Source: Paragordius varius (Eukaryota; Nematomorpha). From it: 64,000 bases of DNA. The notes beneath the pieces were generated by a model. That model was not told the DNA's origin. It made no database searches and saw nothing but the letters and a program-made list of their open reading frames with translations. Made by a program: the position numbers and the translations under genes. Location: assembly GCA_964247055.1 (NCBI GenBank), contig OZ176052.1, forward strand, positions 13,020,001-13,084,000, written 5' to 3'. Positions 24,871-39,635 of this stretch are shown here, piece by piece. The stretch's first letter is position 1, and each line of letters opens with the position of its first letter.

Positions 24871-27492
24871 ACTTTAAAAATTAATGTATAAAACTAGTCG
24901 CATCAATACTCAAGTTAAATTTTGTCCTTAAAAATGGGATATTGGTCACCGGTGAACAAAACTATGTTTTATACATTCTCTTAGTAAGACTACATCAAAA
25001 TAAAGAGATAGTTTGACAAACTCTTTCATATCCGATTTTTACAACGATACTGTAAAAATTAATGTATAAAACTAGTCGCATTACTCAAGTTAAACTTTGT
25101 CCTTAAAAATCGGATATTGGTCACCGGTGAAAAAAATTATTTTTTATACATTCTCTTATTAAGACTACATCCAAATATAGAGATAGTTTGACAAACTCTT
25201 TCATATCCGATTTTTACAACGATACTTTAAAAATTAATGTGTTAAACTAGTCGCATCAATACTCAAGTTAAACTTTGTCCTTAAAAATCGGATATTGGTC
25301 TCCGGTGAATAAAATTATTTTTTATACATTCTCTTAGTAGGACTACATCAAAATATAGAGATAGTTTGGCAAACTGTTTCATATCCGATTTTTACAACGA
25401 TACTTTAAAAATTAATGTATAAAACTAGTCGCATCAATACTCAAGTTAAATTTTGTCCTTAAAAATGGGATATTGGTCACCGGTGAAAAAAATTATTTTT
25501 TATACATTCTCTTAGTAAGACTACATCCAAATATAGAGATAGTTTTACAAACTCTTTCATATCCGATTTTTACAACGATACTTTAAAAATTAATGTATTA
25601 AACTAGTCTCATTACTCAAGTTAAACTTTGTCATTAAAAATCGGATATTGGTCACCGGTGAAAAAAATTATTTTTTATACATTCTCTTAGTAAGACTACA
25701 TCCAAATATAGAGATAGTTTTACAAACTCTTTCATATCCGATTTTTACAACGATACTTTAAAAATTAATGTGTTAAACTAGTCGCATCAATACTCAAGTT
25801 AAACTTTGTCCTTAAAAATCGAATATTGGTCACCGGTGAACAAAATTATTTTTTATACATTCTCTTAGTAAGACTACATCAAAATATAGAAATAGTTTGA
25901 CAAACTCTTTCATATCCGATTTTTAAAACGATACTTTAAAAATTAATGTATAAAACTAGTCGTATCAATAAATCGCATCAATACTCAAGTTAAACTTTGT
26001 CCTTAAAAATCGGATATTGGTCACGGGTGAACAAAATTATTTTTTATACATTCTCTTAGTAGGACTACATCAAAATATAGAGATAGTTTGGCAAACTCTT
26101 TCATATCCGATTTTTACAACGATACTTTAAAAATTAATGTATTAAACTAGTCGCATCAATACTCAAGTTAAACTTTGTCCTTAAAAATCGGATATTGGTC
26201 ACAGGTTAATAAAATTATTTTTTATACATTCTCTTAGTAGGACTACATCAAAATATAGAGATAGTTTGGCAAACTGTTTCATATCCGATTTTTACAACGA
26301 TACTTTAAAAATTAATGTATAAAAACTAGTCGCATCAATACTCAAGTTAAATTTTGTCCTTAAAAATGGGATATTGGTCACCGGTGAACAAAACTATTTT
26401 TTATACATTCTCTTAGTAAGACTACATCAAAATATAGAGATAGTTTGACAAACTCTTTCATATCCGATTTTTACAACGATACTTTAAAAATTAATGTATT
26501 AAACTAGTCGCATTACTCAAGTTAAACTTTGTCCTTAAAAATCGGATATTGGTCACCGGTGAAAAAAATTATTTTTTATACATTCTCTTATTAAGACTAC
26601 ATCCAAATATAGAGATAGTTTGACAAACTCTTTCATATCCGATTTTTACAACGATACTTTAAAAATTAATGTGTTAAACTAGTCGCATCAATACTCAAGT
26701 TAAACTTTGTCCTTAAAAATCGAATATTGGTCACCGGTGAACAAAATTATTTTTTATACATTTTCTTAGTAAGACTACATCAAAATATAGAAATAGTTTG
26801 ACAAACTCTTTCATATCCGATTTTTACAACGATACTGTAAAAATTAATGTATAAAACTAGTCGCATTACTCAAGTTAAACTTTGTCCTTAAAAATCGGAT
26901 ATTGGTCACCGCTGAAAAAAATTATTTTTTATACATTCTCTTATTAAGACTACATCCAAATATAGAGATAGTTTGACAAACTCTTTCATATCCGATTTTT
27001 ACAACGATACTTTAAAAATTAATGTGTTAAACTAGTCGCATCAATACTCAAGTTAAACTTTGTCCTTAAAAATCGGATATTGGTCTCCGGTGAATAAAAT
27101 TATTTTTTATACATTCTCTTAGTAGGACTACATCAAAATATAGAAATAGTTTGACAAACTCTTTCATATCCGATTTTTAAAACGATATTTTAAAAATTAA
27201 TGTATAAAACTAGTCGTATCAATAAATCGCATCAATACTCAAGTTAAACTTTGTCCTTAAAAATCGGATATTGGTCACGGGTGAACAAAATTATTTTTTA
27301 TACATTCTCTTAGTAGGACTACATCAAAATATAGAGATAGTTTGGCAAACTCTTTCATATCCGATTTTTAAAACGATACTTTAAAAATTAATGTATAAAA
27401 CTAGTCGTATCAATAAATCGCATCAATACTCAAGTTAAACTTTGTCCTTAAAAATCGGATATTGGTCACGGGTGAACAAAATTATTTTTTAT
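24871..27492 (+). repeat. Monomers with 3-bp deletion and changed palindromes
   Basis: About fifteen monomers of divergent type. Recurring forms are cgcattactc (3 bp lost), acatccaaatatag with cttattaagac or gttttacaaac, gtgttaaactag, right arm gggat and a caccggtgaaaaaaatt tail. Palindrome variants are tctccggtga (25298, 27083), tcaccgctga (26905) and tcacaggtta (26198). Part of it (26048 onward) recurs 1445 bp downstream at 27493, and 26758-27300 recurs at 29102-29645 (spacing 2344). Confidence 0.8.
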
Positions 27493-29101
27493 ACATTCTC
27501 TTAGTAGGACTACATCAAAATATAGAGATAGTTTGGCAAACTCTTTCATATCCGATTTTTACAACGATACTTTAAAAATTAATGTATTAAACTAGTCGCA
27601 TCAATACTCAAGTTAAACTTTGTCCTTAAAAATCGGATATTGGTCACAGGTTAATAAAATTATTTTTTATACATTCTCTTAGTAGGACTACATCAAAATA
27701 TAGAGATAGTTTGGCAAACTGTTTCATATCCGATTTTTACAACGATACTTTAAAAATTAATGTATAAAACTAGTCGCATCAATACTCAAGTTAAATTTTG
27801 TCCTTAAAAATGGGATATTGGTCACCGGTGAACAAAACTATTTTTTATACATTCTCTTAGTAAGACTACATCAAAATATAGAGATAGTTTGACAAACTCT
27901 TTCATATCCGATTTTTACAACGATACTTTAAAAATTAATGTATTAAACTAGTCGCATTACTCAAGTTAAACTTTGTCCTTAAAAATCGGATATTGGTCAC
28001 CGGTGAAAAAAATTATTTTTTATACATTCTCTTATTAAGACTACATCCAAATATAGAGATAGTTTGACAAACTCTTTCATATCCGATTTTTACAACGATA
28101 CTTTAAAAATTAATGTGTTAAACTAGTCGCATCAATACTCAAGTTAAACTTTGTCCTTAAAAATCGAATATTGGTCACCGGTGAACAAAATTATTTTTTA
28201 TACATTCTCTTAGTAAGACTACATCAAAATATAGAAATAGTTTGACAAACTCTTTCATATCCGATTTTTAAAACGATACTTTAAAAATTAATGTATAAAA
28301 CTAGTCGTATCAATAAATCGCATCAATACTCAAGTTAAACTTTGTCCTTAAAAATCGGATATTGGTCACGGGTGAACAAAATTATTTTTTATACATTCTC
28401 TTAGTAGGACTACATCAAAATATAGAGATAGTTTGGCAAACTCTTTCATATCCGATTTTTACAACGATACTTTAAAAATTAATGTATTAAACTAGTCGCA
28501 TCAATACTCAAGTTAAACTTTGTCCTTAAAAATCGGATATTGGTCACAGGTTAATAAAATTATTTTTTATACATTCTCTTAGTAGGACTACATCAAAATA
28601 TAGAGATAGTTTGGCAAACTGTTTCATATCCGATTTTTACAACGATACTTTAAAAATTAATGTATAAAACTAGTCGCATCAATACTCAAGTTAAATTTTG
28701 TCCTTAAAAATGGGATATTGGTCACCGGTGAACAAAACTATTTTTTATACATTCTCTTAGTAAGACTACATCAAAATATAGAGATAGTTTGACAAACTCT
28801 TTCATATCCGATTTTTACAACGATACTTTAAAAATTAATGTATTAAACTAGTCGCATTACTCAAGTTAAACTTTGTCCTTAAAAATCGGATATTGGTCAC
28901 CGGTGAAAAAAATTATTTTTTATACATTCTCTTATTAAGACTACATCCAAATATAGAGATAGTTTGACAAACTCTTTCATATCCGATTTTTACAACGATA
29001 CTTTAAAAATTAATGTGTTAAACTAGTCGCATCAATACTCAAGTTAAACTTTGTCCTTAAAAATCGAATATTGGTCACCGGTGAACAAAATTATTTTTTA
29101 T
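27493..29101 (+). repeat. 5-mer HOR of 900 bp
   Basis: Unit starts at 27493 and 28393 are 900 bp apart. Markers at the same spacing are tcacagg (27643 and 28543), cttattaagac and tcacggg (27465 and 28365). Order: ttggc monomer ending tcacaggttaat; ttggc/aaactg monomer with right arm gggat; gtttgac monomer with cgcattactc; cttattaagac/ccaaatatag monomer with gtgttaaactag; gaaatag monomer with the 13-bp insertion. The second copy changes to a different fifth monomer after 29102. Confidence 0.87.
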
Positions 29102-31500
29102 ACATTTTCTTAGTAAGACTACATCAAAATATAGAAATAGTTTGACAAACTCTTTCATATCCGATTTTTACAACGATACTGTAAAAATTAATGTATAAAA
29201 CTAGTCGCATTACTCAAGTTAAACTTTGTCCTTAAAAATCGGATATTGGTCACCGCTGAAAAAAATTATTTTTTATACATTCTCTTATTAAGACTACATC
29301 CAAATATAGAGATAGTTTGACAAACTCTTTCATATCCGATTTTTACAACGATACTTTAAAAATTAATGTGTTAAACTAGTCGCATCAATACTCAAGTTAA
29401 ACTTTGTCCTTAAAAATCGGATATTGGTCTCCGGTGAATAAAATTATTTTTTATACATTCTCTTAGTAGGACTACATCAAAATATAGAAATAGTTTGACA
29501 AACTCTTTCATATCCGATTTTTAAAACGATATTTTAAAAATTAATGTATAAAACTAGTCGTATCAATAAATCGCATCAATACTCAAGTTAAACTTTGTCC
29601 TTAAAAATCGGATATTGGTCACGGGTGAACAAAATTATTTTTTATACATTCTCTTAGTAGGACTACATCAAAATATAGAGATAGTTTGGCAAACTGTTTC
29701 ATATCCGATTTTTACAACGATAGTTTAAAAATTAATGTATAAAACTAGTCGCATCAATACTCAAGTTAAATTTTGTCCTTAAAAATGGGATATTGGTCAC
29801 CGGTGAAAAAAATTATTTTTTATACATTCTCTTAGTAAGACTACATCCAAATATAGAGATAGTTTTACAAACTCTTTCATATCCGATTTTTACAAGGATA
29901 CATTAAAAATTAGTGTATAAAACTAGTCGCATCAATACTCAAGTTAAACTTTGTCCTTAAAAATCGAATATTGGTCACCGGTGAACAAAATTATTTTTTA
30001 TACATTCTCTTAGTAAGACTACATCAAAATATAGAGATAGTTTGACAAACTCTATATCCGATTTTTACAACGATACTTTAAAAATTAATGTATTAAACTA
30101 GTCGCATCAATACTCAAGTTAAACTTTGTCCTTAAAATCGGATATTGGTCACCGGTGAACAAAAAAATTTTTTTATACATTCTCTTAGCAAGACTACATC
30201 AAAATATAGAAATAGTTTGACAAACTCTTTCATATCCGATTTTTACAACGATACTTTAAAAATTAATGTATTAAAATAGTCGCATCAATACTCAAGTTAA
30301 ACTTTGTCCTTAAAAATCGGATATTGGTCACCGGTGAACAAAATTATTTTTTATACATTCTCTTAGCAAGACTACATCAAAATATAGAGATAGTTTGACA
30401 AACTCTTTCATATCCGATTTTTACAACGATACTTTAAAAATTATGGTATTAAACTAGTCGCATCAATACTCAAATTAAACTTTGTCCTTAAAAATCGGAT
30501 ATTGGTCACCGGTGAACAAAATTATTTTTTATACATTCTCTTAGTAAGACTACATCAAAATATAGAGATAGTTTGACAAACTCTTTCATATCCGATTTTT
30601 AGAACGATACTTTAAAAATTATGGTATTAAACCAGTCGCATCAATACTCAAGTTAAACTTTGTCCTTAAAAATCGGATATTGGTCACCGATGAACAAAAT
30701 TATTTTTTATACATTCTCTTAGCAAGACTACATCAAAATATAGAGATAGTTTGACAAACTCTTTCATATCCGATTTTTACAACGATACTTTAAAAATTAA
30801 TGTATTAAACTAGTCGCATCAATACTCAAGTTAAACTTTGTCCTTAAAAATCGGATATTGGTCACCGGTGAACAAAATAATTTTTTATACATTCTCTTAG
30901 TAAGACTACATCAAAATATAGAGATAGTTTGACAAACTCTTTCATATCCGATTTTTACAACGATACTTTAAAAATTATGGTATTAAACCAGTCGCATCAA
31001 TACTCAAGTTAAACTTTGTCCTTAAAAATCGGATATTGGTCACCGGTGAACAAAATTATTTTTTATACATTCTCTTAGTAAGACTACATCAAAATATAGA
31101 GATAGTTTGACAAACTCTTTCATATCCGATTTTTACAACGATACTTTAAAAATTATGGTATTAAACCAGTCGCATCAATACTCAAGTTAAACTTTGTCCT
31201 TAAAAATCGGATATTGGTCACCGGTGAACAAAATTATTTTTTATACATTCTCTTAGTAAGACTACATCAAAATATAGAGATAGTTTGACAAACTCTTTCA
31301 TATCCGATTTTTACAACGATACTTTAAAAATTATGGTATTAAACCAGTCGCATCAATACTCAAGTTAAACTTTGTCCTTAAAAATCGGATATTGGTCACC
31401 GGTGAACAAAATTATTTTTTATACATTTTCTTAGTAAGACTACATCAAAATATAGAAATAGTTTGACAAACTCTTTCATATCCGATTTTTACAACGATAC
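29102..31500 (+). repeat. Mixed monomers; partner of 32.5-33.7 kb
   Basis: The first three monomers copy 26758-27300. From about 29.8 to 30.5 kb the sequence recurs 3203 bp downstream: acaaggatacattaaaaattag (29892 and 33095), a unit with aactctatatccg lacking about 4 bp (30051 and 33254), a unit with ccttaaaatcgg one A short, and a unit with gaacaaaaaaattttttt. The stretch 30.5-31.4 kb is a run of very similar gagatag/gtttgac monomers with atggtattaaaccag, likely a recent one-monomer amplification. Confidence 0.78.
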
Positions 31501-34500
31501 TTTAAATATTAATGTATTAAACTTGTCGCATCAATACTCAAGTCAAATTATGTCCTTAAAAATGGGATATTGATCACTGGTGAACAAAACTATTTTTTAT
31601 ACATTCTCTAGTAAGACTACATCAAAATATAGAGATAGTTTGACAAACTCTTTCATATCCGATTTTTACAACGATACTTTATAAATTAATGTATAAAACT
31701 AGTCGTATCAATAAGTCGCATCAATACTCAAGTTAAACTTTGTCCTTAATATTGGTCACCGGTGAGAATAATTTTTTATACATTCTCTTAGTAAGACTAC
31801 ATCAAAATATAGAGATAGTTTGGCAAACTCTTTCATATCCGATTTTTACAACGATACTTTAAAAATTAATGTGTTAAACTAGTCGCATCAATACTCAAGT
31901 TAAACTTTGTCCTTAAAAATCGAATATTGGTCACCGGTGAACAAAATTATTTTTTATACATTTTCTTAGTAAGACTACATCAAAATATAGAAATAGTTTG
32001 ACAAACTCTTTCATATCCGATTTTTACAACGATACTTTAAAAATTAATGTATAAAACTAGTCGCATCAATACTCAAGTTAAATTTTGTCCTTAAAAATGG
32101 GATATTGGTCACCGGTGAACAAAACTATTTTTTATACATTCTCTTAGTAAGACTACATCAAAATATAGAGATAGTTTGACAAACTCTTTCATATCCGATT
32201 TTTACAACGATACTGTAAAAATTAATGTATAAAACTAGTCGCATTACTCAAGTTAAACTTTGTCCTTAAAAATCGGATATTGGTCACCGCTGAAAAAAAT
32301 TATTTTTTATACATTCTCTTATTAAGACTACATCCAAATATAGAGATAGTTTGACAAACTCTTTCATATCCGATTTTTACAACGATACTTTAAAAATTAA
32401 TGTATAAAACTAGTCGCATCAATACTCAAGTTAAATTTTGTCCTTAAAAATGGGATATTGGTCACCGGAAAAAATTATTTTTTATACATTCTCTTAGTAA
32501 GACTACATCCAAATATAGAGATAGTTTTACAAACTCTTTCATATCCGATTTTTACAAGGATACTGTAAAAATTAATGTATAAAACTAGTCGCATTACTCA
32601 AGTTAAACTTTGTCCTTAAAAATCGGATATTGGTCTCCGGTGAATAAAATTATTTTTTATACATTCTCTTAGTAGGACTACATCAAAATATAGAAATAGT
32701 TTGACAAACTCTTTCATATCCGATTTTTAAAACGATACTTTAAAAATTAATGTATAAAACTAGTCGTATCAATAAATCGCATCAATACTCAAGTTAAACT
32801 TTGTCCTTAAAAATCGGATATTGGTCACGGGTGAACAAAATTATTTTTTATACATTCTCTTAGTAGGACTACATCAAAATATAGAGATAGTTTGGCAAAC
32901 TGTTTCATATCCGATTTTTACAACGATACTTTAAAAATTAATGTATAAAACTAGTCGCATCAATACTCAAGTTAAATTTTGTCCTTAAAAATGGGATATT
33001 GGTCACCGGAAAAAATTATTTTTTATACATTCTCTTAGTAAGACTACATCCAAATATAGAGATAGTTTTACAAACTCTTTCATATCCGATTTTTACAAGG
33101 ATACATTAAAAATTAGTGTATAAAACTAGTCGCCTCAATACTCAAGTTAAACTTTGTCCTTAAAAATCGAATATTGGTCACCGGTGAACAAAATTATTTT
33201 TTATACATTCTCTTAGTAAGACTACATCAAAATATAGAGATAGTTTGACAAACTCTATATCCGATTTTTACAACGATACTTTAAAAATTAATGTATTAAA
33301 CTAGTCGCATCAATACTCAAGTTAAACTTTGTCCTTAAAATCGGATATTGGTCACCGGTGAACAAAAAAATTTTTTTATACATTCTCTTAGCAAGACTAC
33401 ATCAAAATATAGAAATAGTTTGACAAACTCTTTCATATCCGATTTTTACAACGATACTTTAAAAATTAATGTATTAAAATAGTCGCATCAATACTCAAGT
33501 TAAACTTTGTCCTTAAAAATCGGATATTGGTCACCGGTGAACAAAATTATTTTTTATACATTCTCTTAGCAAGACTACATCAAAATATAGAGATAGTTTG
33601 ACAAACTCTTTCATATCCGATTTTTACAACGATACTTTAAAAATTATGGTATTAAACTAGTCGCATCAATACTCAAATTAAACTTTGTCCTTAAAAATCG
33701 GATATTGGTCACCGGTGAACAAAATTATTTTTTATATATTCTCTTAGCAAGACTACATCAAAATATAGAGATAGTTTGACAAACTCGTTCATATCCGATT
33801 TTTACAACGATACTTTAAATATTAATGTATTAAACTTGTCGCATCAATACTCAAGTCAAATTATGTCCTTAAAAATGGGATATTGATCACTGGTGAACAA
33901 AACTATTTTTTATACATTCTCTAGTAAGACTACATCAAAATATAGAGATAGTTTGACAAACTCTTTCATATCCGATTTTTACAACGATACTTTATAAATT
34001 AATGTATAAAACAAGTCGTATCAATAAGTCGCATCAATACTCAAGTTAAACTTTGTCCTTAATATTGGTCACCGGTGAGAATAATTTTTTATACATTCTC
34101 TTAGTAAGACTACATCAAAATATAGAGATAGTTTAAAAAACTCTTTCATATCCGATTTTTACAACGATACTTTAAAAATTAATGTATAAAAGTAGTCGCA
34201 TCAATACTCAAGTCAAATTATGTCCTTAAAAATGGGATATTGATCACCGGTGAACAAAACTATTTTATACATTCTCTTAGTAAGGCTACATCAAAATATA
34301 GAGATAGTTTGGCAAACTCTTTCATATCCGATTTTTACAACGATACTTTAAAAATTATGGTATTAAACTAGTCGCATCAATACTCAAATTAAACTTTGTC
34401 CTTAAAAATCGGATATTGGTCACCGGTGAACAAAATTATTTTTTATATATTCTCTTAGCAAGACTACATCATAATATAGAGATAGTTTGACAAACTCTTT

Positions 34501-37277
34501 CATATCCGATTTTTACAACGATACTTTAATGTATTAAACTAGTCGCATCAATACTCAAGTTAAACTTTGTCCTTAAAAATCGGATATTGGTCACCGGTGA
34601 ACAAAATTATTTTTTATACATTCTCTTAGCAAGACTACATCAAAATATAGAGATAGTTTGACAAACTCTTTCATATCCGATTTTTACAACGATACTTTAA
34701 AAATTAATGTATAATAGTCGCATCAATACTCAAGTCAAATTATGTCCTTAAAAATCGGATATTGGTCACCGGTGAACAAAATTATTTTTTATACATTCTC
34801 TTAGTAGGACTACATCAAAATATAGAGATAGTTTGGCAAACTCTTTCATATCCGATTTTTACAACGATACTTTAAAAATTAATGTATTAAATTAGTCGCA
34901 TCAATACTCAAGTTAAACTTTGTCCTTAAAAATCGGATATTGGTCACCGGTAAACAAAAAATTTTTTTTATACATTCTCTTAGCAAGACTACATCAAAAT
35001 ATAGAAATAGTTTGACAAACTCTTTCATATCCGATTTTTACAACGATACTTTAAAAATTAATGTATTAAAATAGTCGCATCAATACTCAAGTTAAACTTT
35101 GTCCTTAAAAATCGGATATTGGTCACCGGTGAACAAAATTATTTTTTATACATTCTCTTAGCAAGACTACATCAAAATATAGAGATAGTTTGACAAACTC
35201 TTTCATATCCGATTTTTACAACGATACTTTAAAAATTAATGTATAAAACTGGTCGTATCAATAAATCGCATCAATACTCAAGTTAAACTTTGTCCTTAAA
35301 AATCGAATATTGGTCACCGGTGAACAAAATTATTTTTTATACATTCTCTTAGTAAGACTACATCAAAATATAGAGATAGTTTGACAAACTCTTTCATATC
35401 CGATTTTTACAACGATACTTTAAAAATTATGGTATTAAACTAGTCGCATCAATACTCAAATTAAACTTTGTCCTTAAAAATCGGATATTGGTCACCGGTG
35501 AACAAAATTATTTTTTATATATTCTCTTAGCAAGACTACATCAAAATATAGAGATAGTTTGACAAACTCGTTCATATCCGATTTTTACAACGATACTTTA
35601 AATATTAATGTATTAAACTTGTCGCATCAATACTCAAGTCAAATTATGTCCTTAAAAATGGGATATTGATCACTGGTGAACAAAACTATTTTTTATACAT
35701 TCTCTAGTAAGACTACATCAAAATATAGAGATAGTTTGACAAACTCTTTCATATCCGATTTTTACAACGATACTTTATAAATTAATGTATAAAACTAGTC
35801 GTATCAATAAGTCGCATCAATACTCAAGTTAAACTTTGTCCTTAATATTGGTCACCGGTGAGAATAATTTTTTATACATTCTCTTAGTAAGACTACATCA
35901 AAATATAGAGATAGTTTGAAAAACTCTTTCATATCCGATTTTTACAACGATACTTTAAAAATTAATGTATAAAAGTAGTCGCATCAATACTCAAGTCAAA
36001 TTATGTCCTTAAAAATGGGATATTGATCACCGGTGAACAAAACTATTTTATACATTCTCTTAGTAAGACTACATCAAAATATAGAGATAGTTTGGCAAAC
36101 TCTTTCATATCCGATTTTTACAACGATACTTTAAAAATTAATGTATAAAACTAGTCGCATCAATACTCAAGTTAAACTTTATCCTTAAAAATTGGATATT
36201 GGTCACCGGTGAACAAAATAATTTTTTATACATTCTCTTAGTAAGACTACATCAAAATATAGAGATAGTTTGACAAACTCTTTCATATCCGATTTTTACA
36301 ACGATACTTTAAAAATTATGGTATTAAACTAGTCTCATCAATACTCAAATTAAACTTTGTCCTTAAAAATCGGATATTGGTCACCGGTGAACAAAATTAT
36401 TTTTTATATATTCTCTTAGCAAGACTACATCATAATATAGAGATAGTTTGACAAACTCTTTCATATCCGATTTTTACAACGATACTTTAATGTATTAAAC
36501 TAGTCGCATCAATACTCAAGTTAAACTTTGTCCTTAAAAATCGGGGTGAACAAAATTATTTTTTATACATTCTCTTAGCAAGACTACATCAAAATATAGA
36601 GATAGTTTGACAAACTCTTTCATATCCGATTTTTACAACGATACTTTAAAAATTAATGTATAAAAGTAGTCGCATCAATACTCAAGTCAAATTATGTCCT
36701 TAAAAATCGGATATTGGTCACCGGTGAACAAAATTATTTTTTATACATTCTCTTAGCAAGACTACACTAAAATATAGAGATAGTTTGGCAAACTCTTTCA
36801 TCCGATTTTTACAACGATACTTTAAAAATTAATGTATAAAACTAGTCGCATCAATACTCAAGTTAAACTTTGTCCTTAAAAATCGAATATTGGTCACCGG
36901 TGAACAAAATTATTTTTTATACATTCTCTTAGTAGGACTACATCAAAATATAGAGATAGTTTGGCAAACTCTTTCATATCCGATTTTTACAACGATACTT
37001 TAAAAATTAATGTATTAAACTAGTCGCATCAATACTCAAGTTAAACTTTGTCCTTAAAAATCGGATATTGGTCACCGGTAAACAAAAAATTTTTTTTATA
37101 CATTCTCTTAGCAAGACTACATCAAAATATAGAAATAGTTTGACAAACTCTTTCATATCCGATTTTTACAACGATACTTTAAAAATTAATGTATTAAAAT
37201 AGTCGCATCAATACTCAAGTTAAACTTTGTCCTTAAAAATCGGATATTGGTCACCGGTGAACAAAATTATTTTTTAT
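31501..37277 (+). repeat. Deletion-rich block with about 10-mer (1783 bp) repeat
   Basis: This block holds the most eroded monomers. A unit with ccttaatattggtcaccggtg has lost about ten bases of the right arm (31751, 34064, 35847; again at 63069). Others show acattctctagtaag, aaatattaatg with aaacttgtcgc, agtcaaattatgtcc, gatcactgg, a shortened tattttatacattc tail, and gatactttaatg, an 8-bp loss (about 34521 and 36481). Spacing between copies is 1783 bp (34064 to 35847; aaactcg 33781 to 35564), rising to 1961 after one monomer is added. The unit at about 36541 lost 12 bp, removing most of its palindrome. Confidence 0.8.
36520..36570 (+). other. Monomer lacking the palindrome (12-bp deletion)
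   Basis: Here aaaaatcgg runs directly into ggtgaac: the 12 bases atattggtcacc that normally lie between are missing, removing the left half of the palindrome and part of the right dyad arm. The break lies between two gg pairs, which suggests slippage or microhomology-mediated loss. I saw only this one example, so the change has not spread. Confidence 0.8.
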
Positions 37278-38012
37278 ACATTCTCTTAGCAAGACTACAT
37301 CAAAATATAGAGATAGTTTGACAAACTCTTTCATATCCGATTTTTACAACGATACTTTAAAAATTAATGTATAAAACTGGTCGTATCAATAAATCGCATC
37401 AATACTCAAGTTAAACTTTGTCCTTAAAAATCGAATATTGGTCACCGGTGAACAAAATTATTTTTTATACATTCTCTTAGTAAGACTACATCAAAATATA
37501 GAGATAGTTTGACAAACTCTATATCCGATTATTACAAGGATACTTTAAAAATTAGTGTATAAAACTAGTCGCATCAATACTCAAGTTAAATTTTGTCCTT
37601 AAAAATGGGATATTGATCACCGGTGAACAAAACTATTTTTTATACATTCTCTTAGTAAGTCTACATCAAAATATAGAAATAGTTTGACAAACTCTTTCAT
37701 ATCCGATTTTTACAACGATACTTTAAAAATTAATGTATAAAACTAGTCGTATCAATAAATCGCATCAATACTCAAGTTAAACTTTGTCCTTAAAAATCGG
37801 ATATTGGTCACCGGTGAACAAAATTATTTTTTATACATTCTCTTAGTAGGACTACATCAAAATATAGAGATAGTTTGACAAACTCTTTCATATCCGATTT
37901 TTACAACGATACTTTAAAAATTAATGTATTAAACTAGTCGCATCAATACTCAAGTTAAACTTTGTCCTTGAAAATCGGATATTGGTCACCGGTGAACAAA
38001 ATTATTTTTTAT
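37278..38012 (+). repeat. Diverged member of the 1089-bp HOR family
   Basis: Contains the sequence of markers actggtcg plus 13-bp insertion, ctctatatccgattattacaagg (37525), gtaagtctac and gtaggac/gtttgac with ccttgaaaatcgg. These are monomers two to five of the 1089-bp 6-mer described for 39636-48685. A very similar variant lies at 47775-48508; both have ggatactttaaaa where the main copies have ggatacattaaaa. Confidence 0.8.
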
Positions 38013-39102
38013 ACATTCTCTTAGCAAGACTACATCAAAATATAGAGATAGTTTGGCAAACTCTTTCATCCGATTTTTACAACGATACTTTAAAAATTAA
38101 TGTATAAAACTAGTCGCATCAATATTCAAGTTAAACTTTGTCCTTAAAAATCGGATATTGGTCACCGGTGAACAAAACTATTTTTTATACATACTCTTAG
38201 CAAGACTACATCAAAATATAGAGATAATTTGACAAACTCTTTCATATCCGATTTTTACAACGATACTTTAAAAATTAATGTATAAAACTAGGCGTATCAA
38301 TAAATCGCATCAATACTCAAGTTAAACTTTGTCCTTAAAAATCGGATATTGGTCATTGGTGAACAAAATTAATTTTTATACATTCTCTTAGTAGGACTAC
38401 ATCAAAATATATAGATAGTTTGGCAAACTGTTTCATATCCGATTTTTACAACGATACTTTAAAAATTAATGTATTAAACTAGTCGCATCAATACTCAAGT
38501 TAAACTTTGTCCTTGAAAATCGGATATTGGTCACCGGTGAACAAAATTATTTTTTATACATTCTCTTAGCAAGACTACATCAAAATATAGAGATAGTTTG
38601 GCAAACTCTTTCATCCGATTTTTACAACGATACTTTAAAAATTAATGTATAAAACTAGTCGCATCAATATTCAAGTTAAACTTTGTCCTTAAAAATCGGA
38701 TATTGGTCACCGGTGAACAAAACTATTTTTTATACATACTCTTAGCAAGACTACATCAAAATATAGAGATAATTTGACAAACTCTTTCATATCCGATTTT
38801 TACAACGATACTTTAAAAATTAATGTATAAAACTAGGCGTATCAATAAATCGCATCAATACTCAAGTTAAACTTTGTCCTTAAAAATCGGATATTGGTCA
38901 TTGGTGAACAAAATTAATTTTTATACATTCTCTTAGTAGGACTACATCAAAATATATAGATAGTTTGGCAAACTGTTTCATATCCGATTTTTACAACGAT
39001 ACTTTAAAAATTAATGTAAAAAACTAGTCGCATCAATACTCAAGTTAAACTTTGTCCTTAAAAATCGAATATTGGTCACCGGTGAACAAAATTATTTTTT
39101 AT
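38013..39102 (+). repeat. 3-mer HOR of 545 bp, two copies
   Basis: Starts at 38013 and 38558 are 545 bp apart, and acatactc heads at 38189 and 38734 have the same spacing. Order: gcaagac/ttggc monomer with tttcatccg (3 bp lost beside the left arm) and aatattcaag; acatactc/gataatttgac monomer with the 13-bp insertion and tcattggtga; atatatagatag monomer with ccttgaaaatcgg. The last monomer of the second copy has gtaaaaaactag and right arm cgaat. The block recurs at 40725-41814. Confidence 0.88.
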
Positions 39103-39635
39103 ACATTCTCTTAGTAAGACTACATCAAAATATAGAAATAGTTTGACAAACTCTTTCATATCCGATTTTTACAACGATACTTTAAAAATTAATGTATTAA
39201 ACTAGTCGCATCAATACTCAAGTTAAACATTGTCCTTGAAAATCGGATATTGGTCACCGGTAAACAAAAAATTTTTTTTATACATTCTCTTAGCAAGACT
39301 ACATCAAAATATAGAAATAGTTTGACAAACTCTTTCATATCCGATTTTTACAACGATACTTTAAAAATTAATGTATAAAAGTAGTCGCATCAATACTCAA
39401 GTCAAATTATGTCCTTAAAAATCGGATATTGGTCACCGGTGAACAAAATTATTTTTTATACATTCTCTTAGCAAGACTACACTAAAATATAGAGATAGTT
39501 TGGCAAACTCTTTCATCCGATTTTTACAACGATACTTTAAAAATTAATGTATAAAACTAGTCGCATCAATACTCAAGTTAAACTTTGTCCTTAAAAATCG
39601 AATATTGGTCACCGGTGAACAAAATTATTTTTTAT

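Larger units (their letters stand above)
11141..25040 (+). repeat. Large duplicate C, copy 1
   Basis: This 14-kb stretch and 48686-61190 carry the same succession of rare monomer variants. Matching pairs with offsets: acatactc 11141/48686 (37545), tcattgg 11304/48849 (37545), tcgccgg 12014/49559 (37545), tcgccgg 12915/50270 (37355), ctcatag 14391/51746 (37355), gtcactgg 15444/52430 (36986), tcacggg 16692/53500 (36808), gtaatac 22502/58651 (36149), aataaagag 23051/59200 (36149). Each offset step approximates a whole number of monomers or HOR units. The order never inverts. Smaller HOR features listed above lie inside this copy. Confidence 0.85.
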
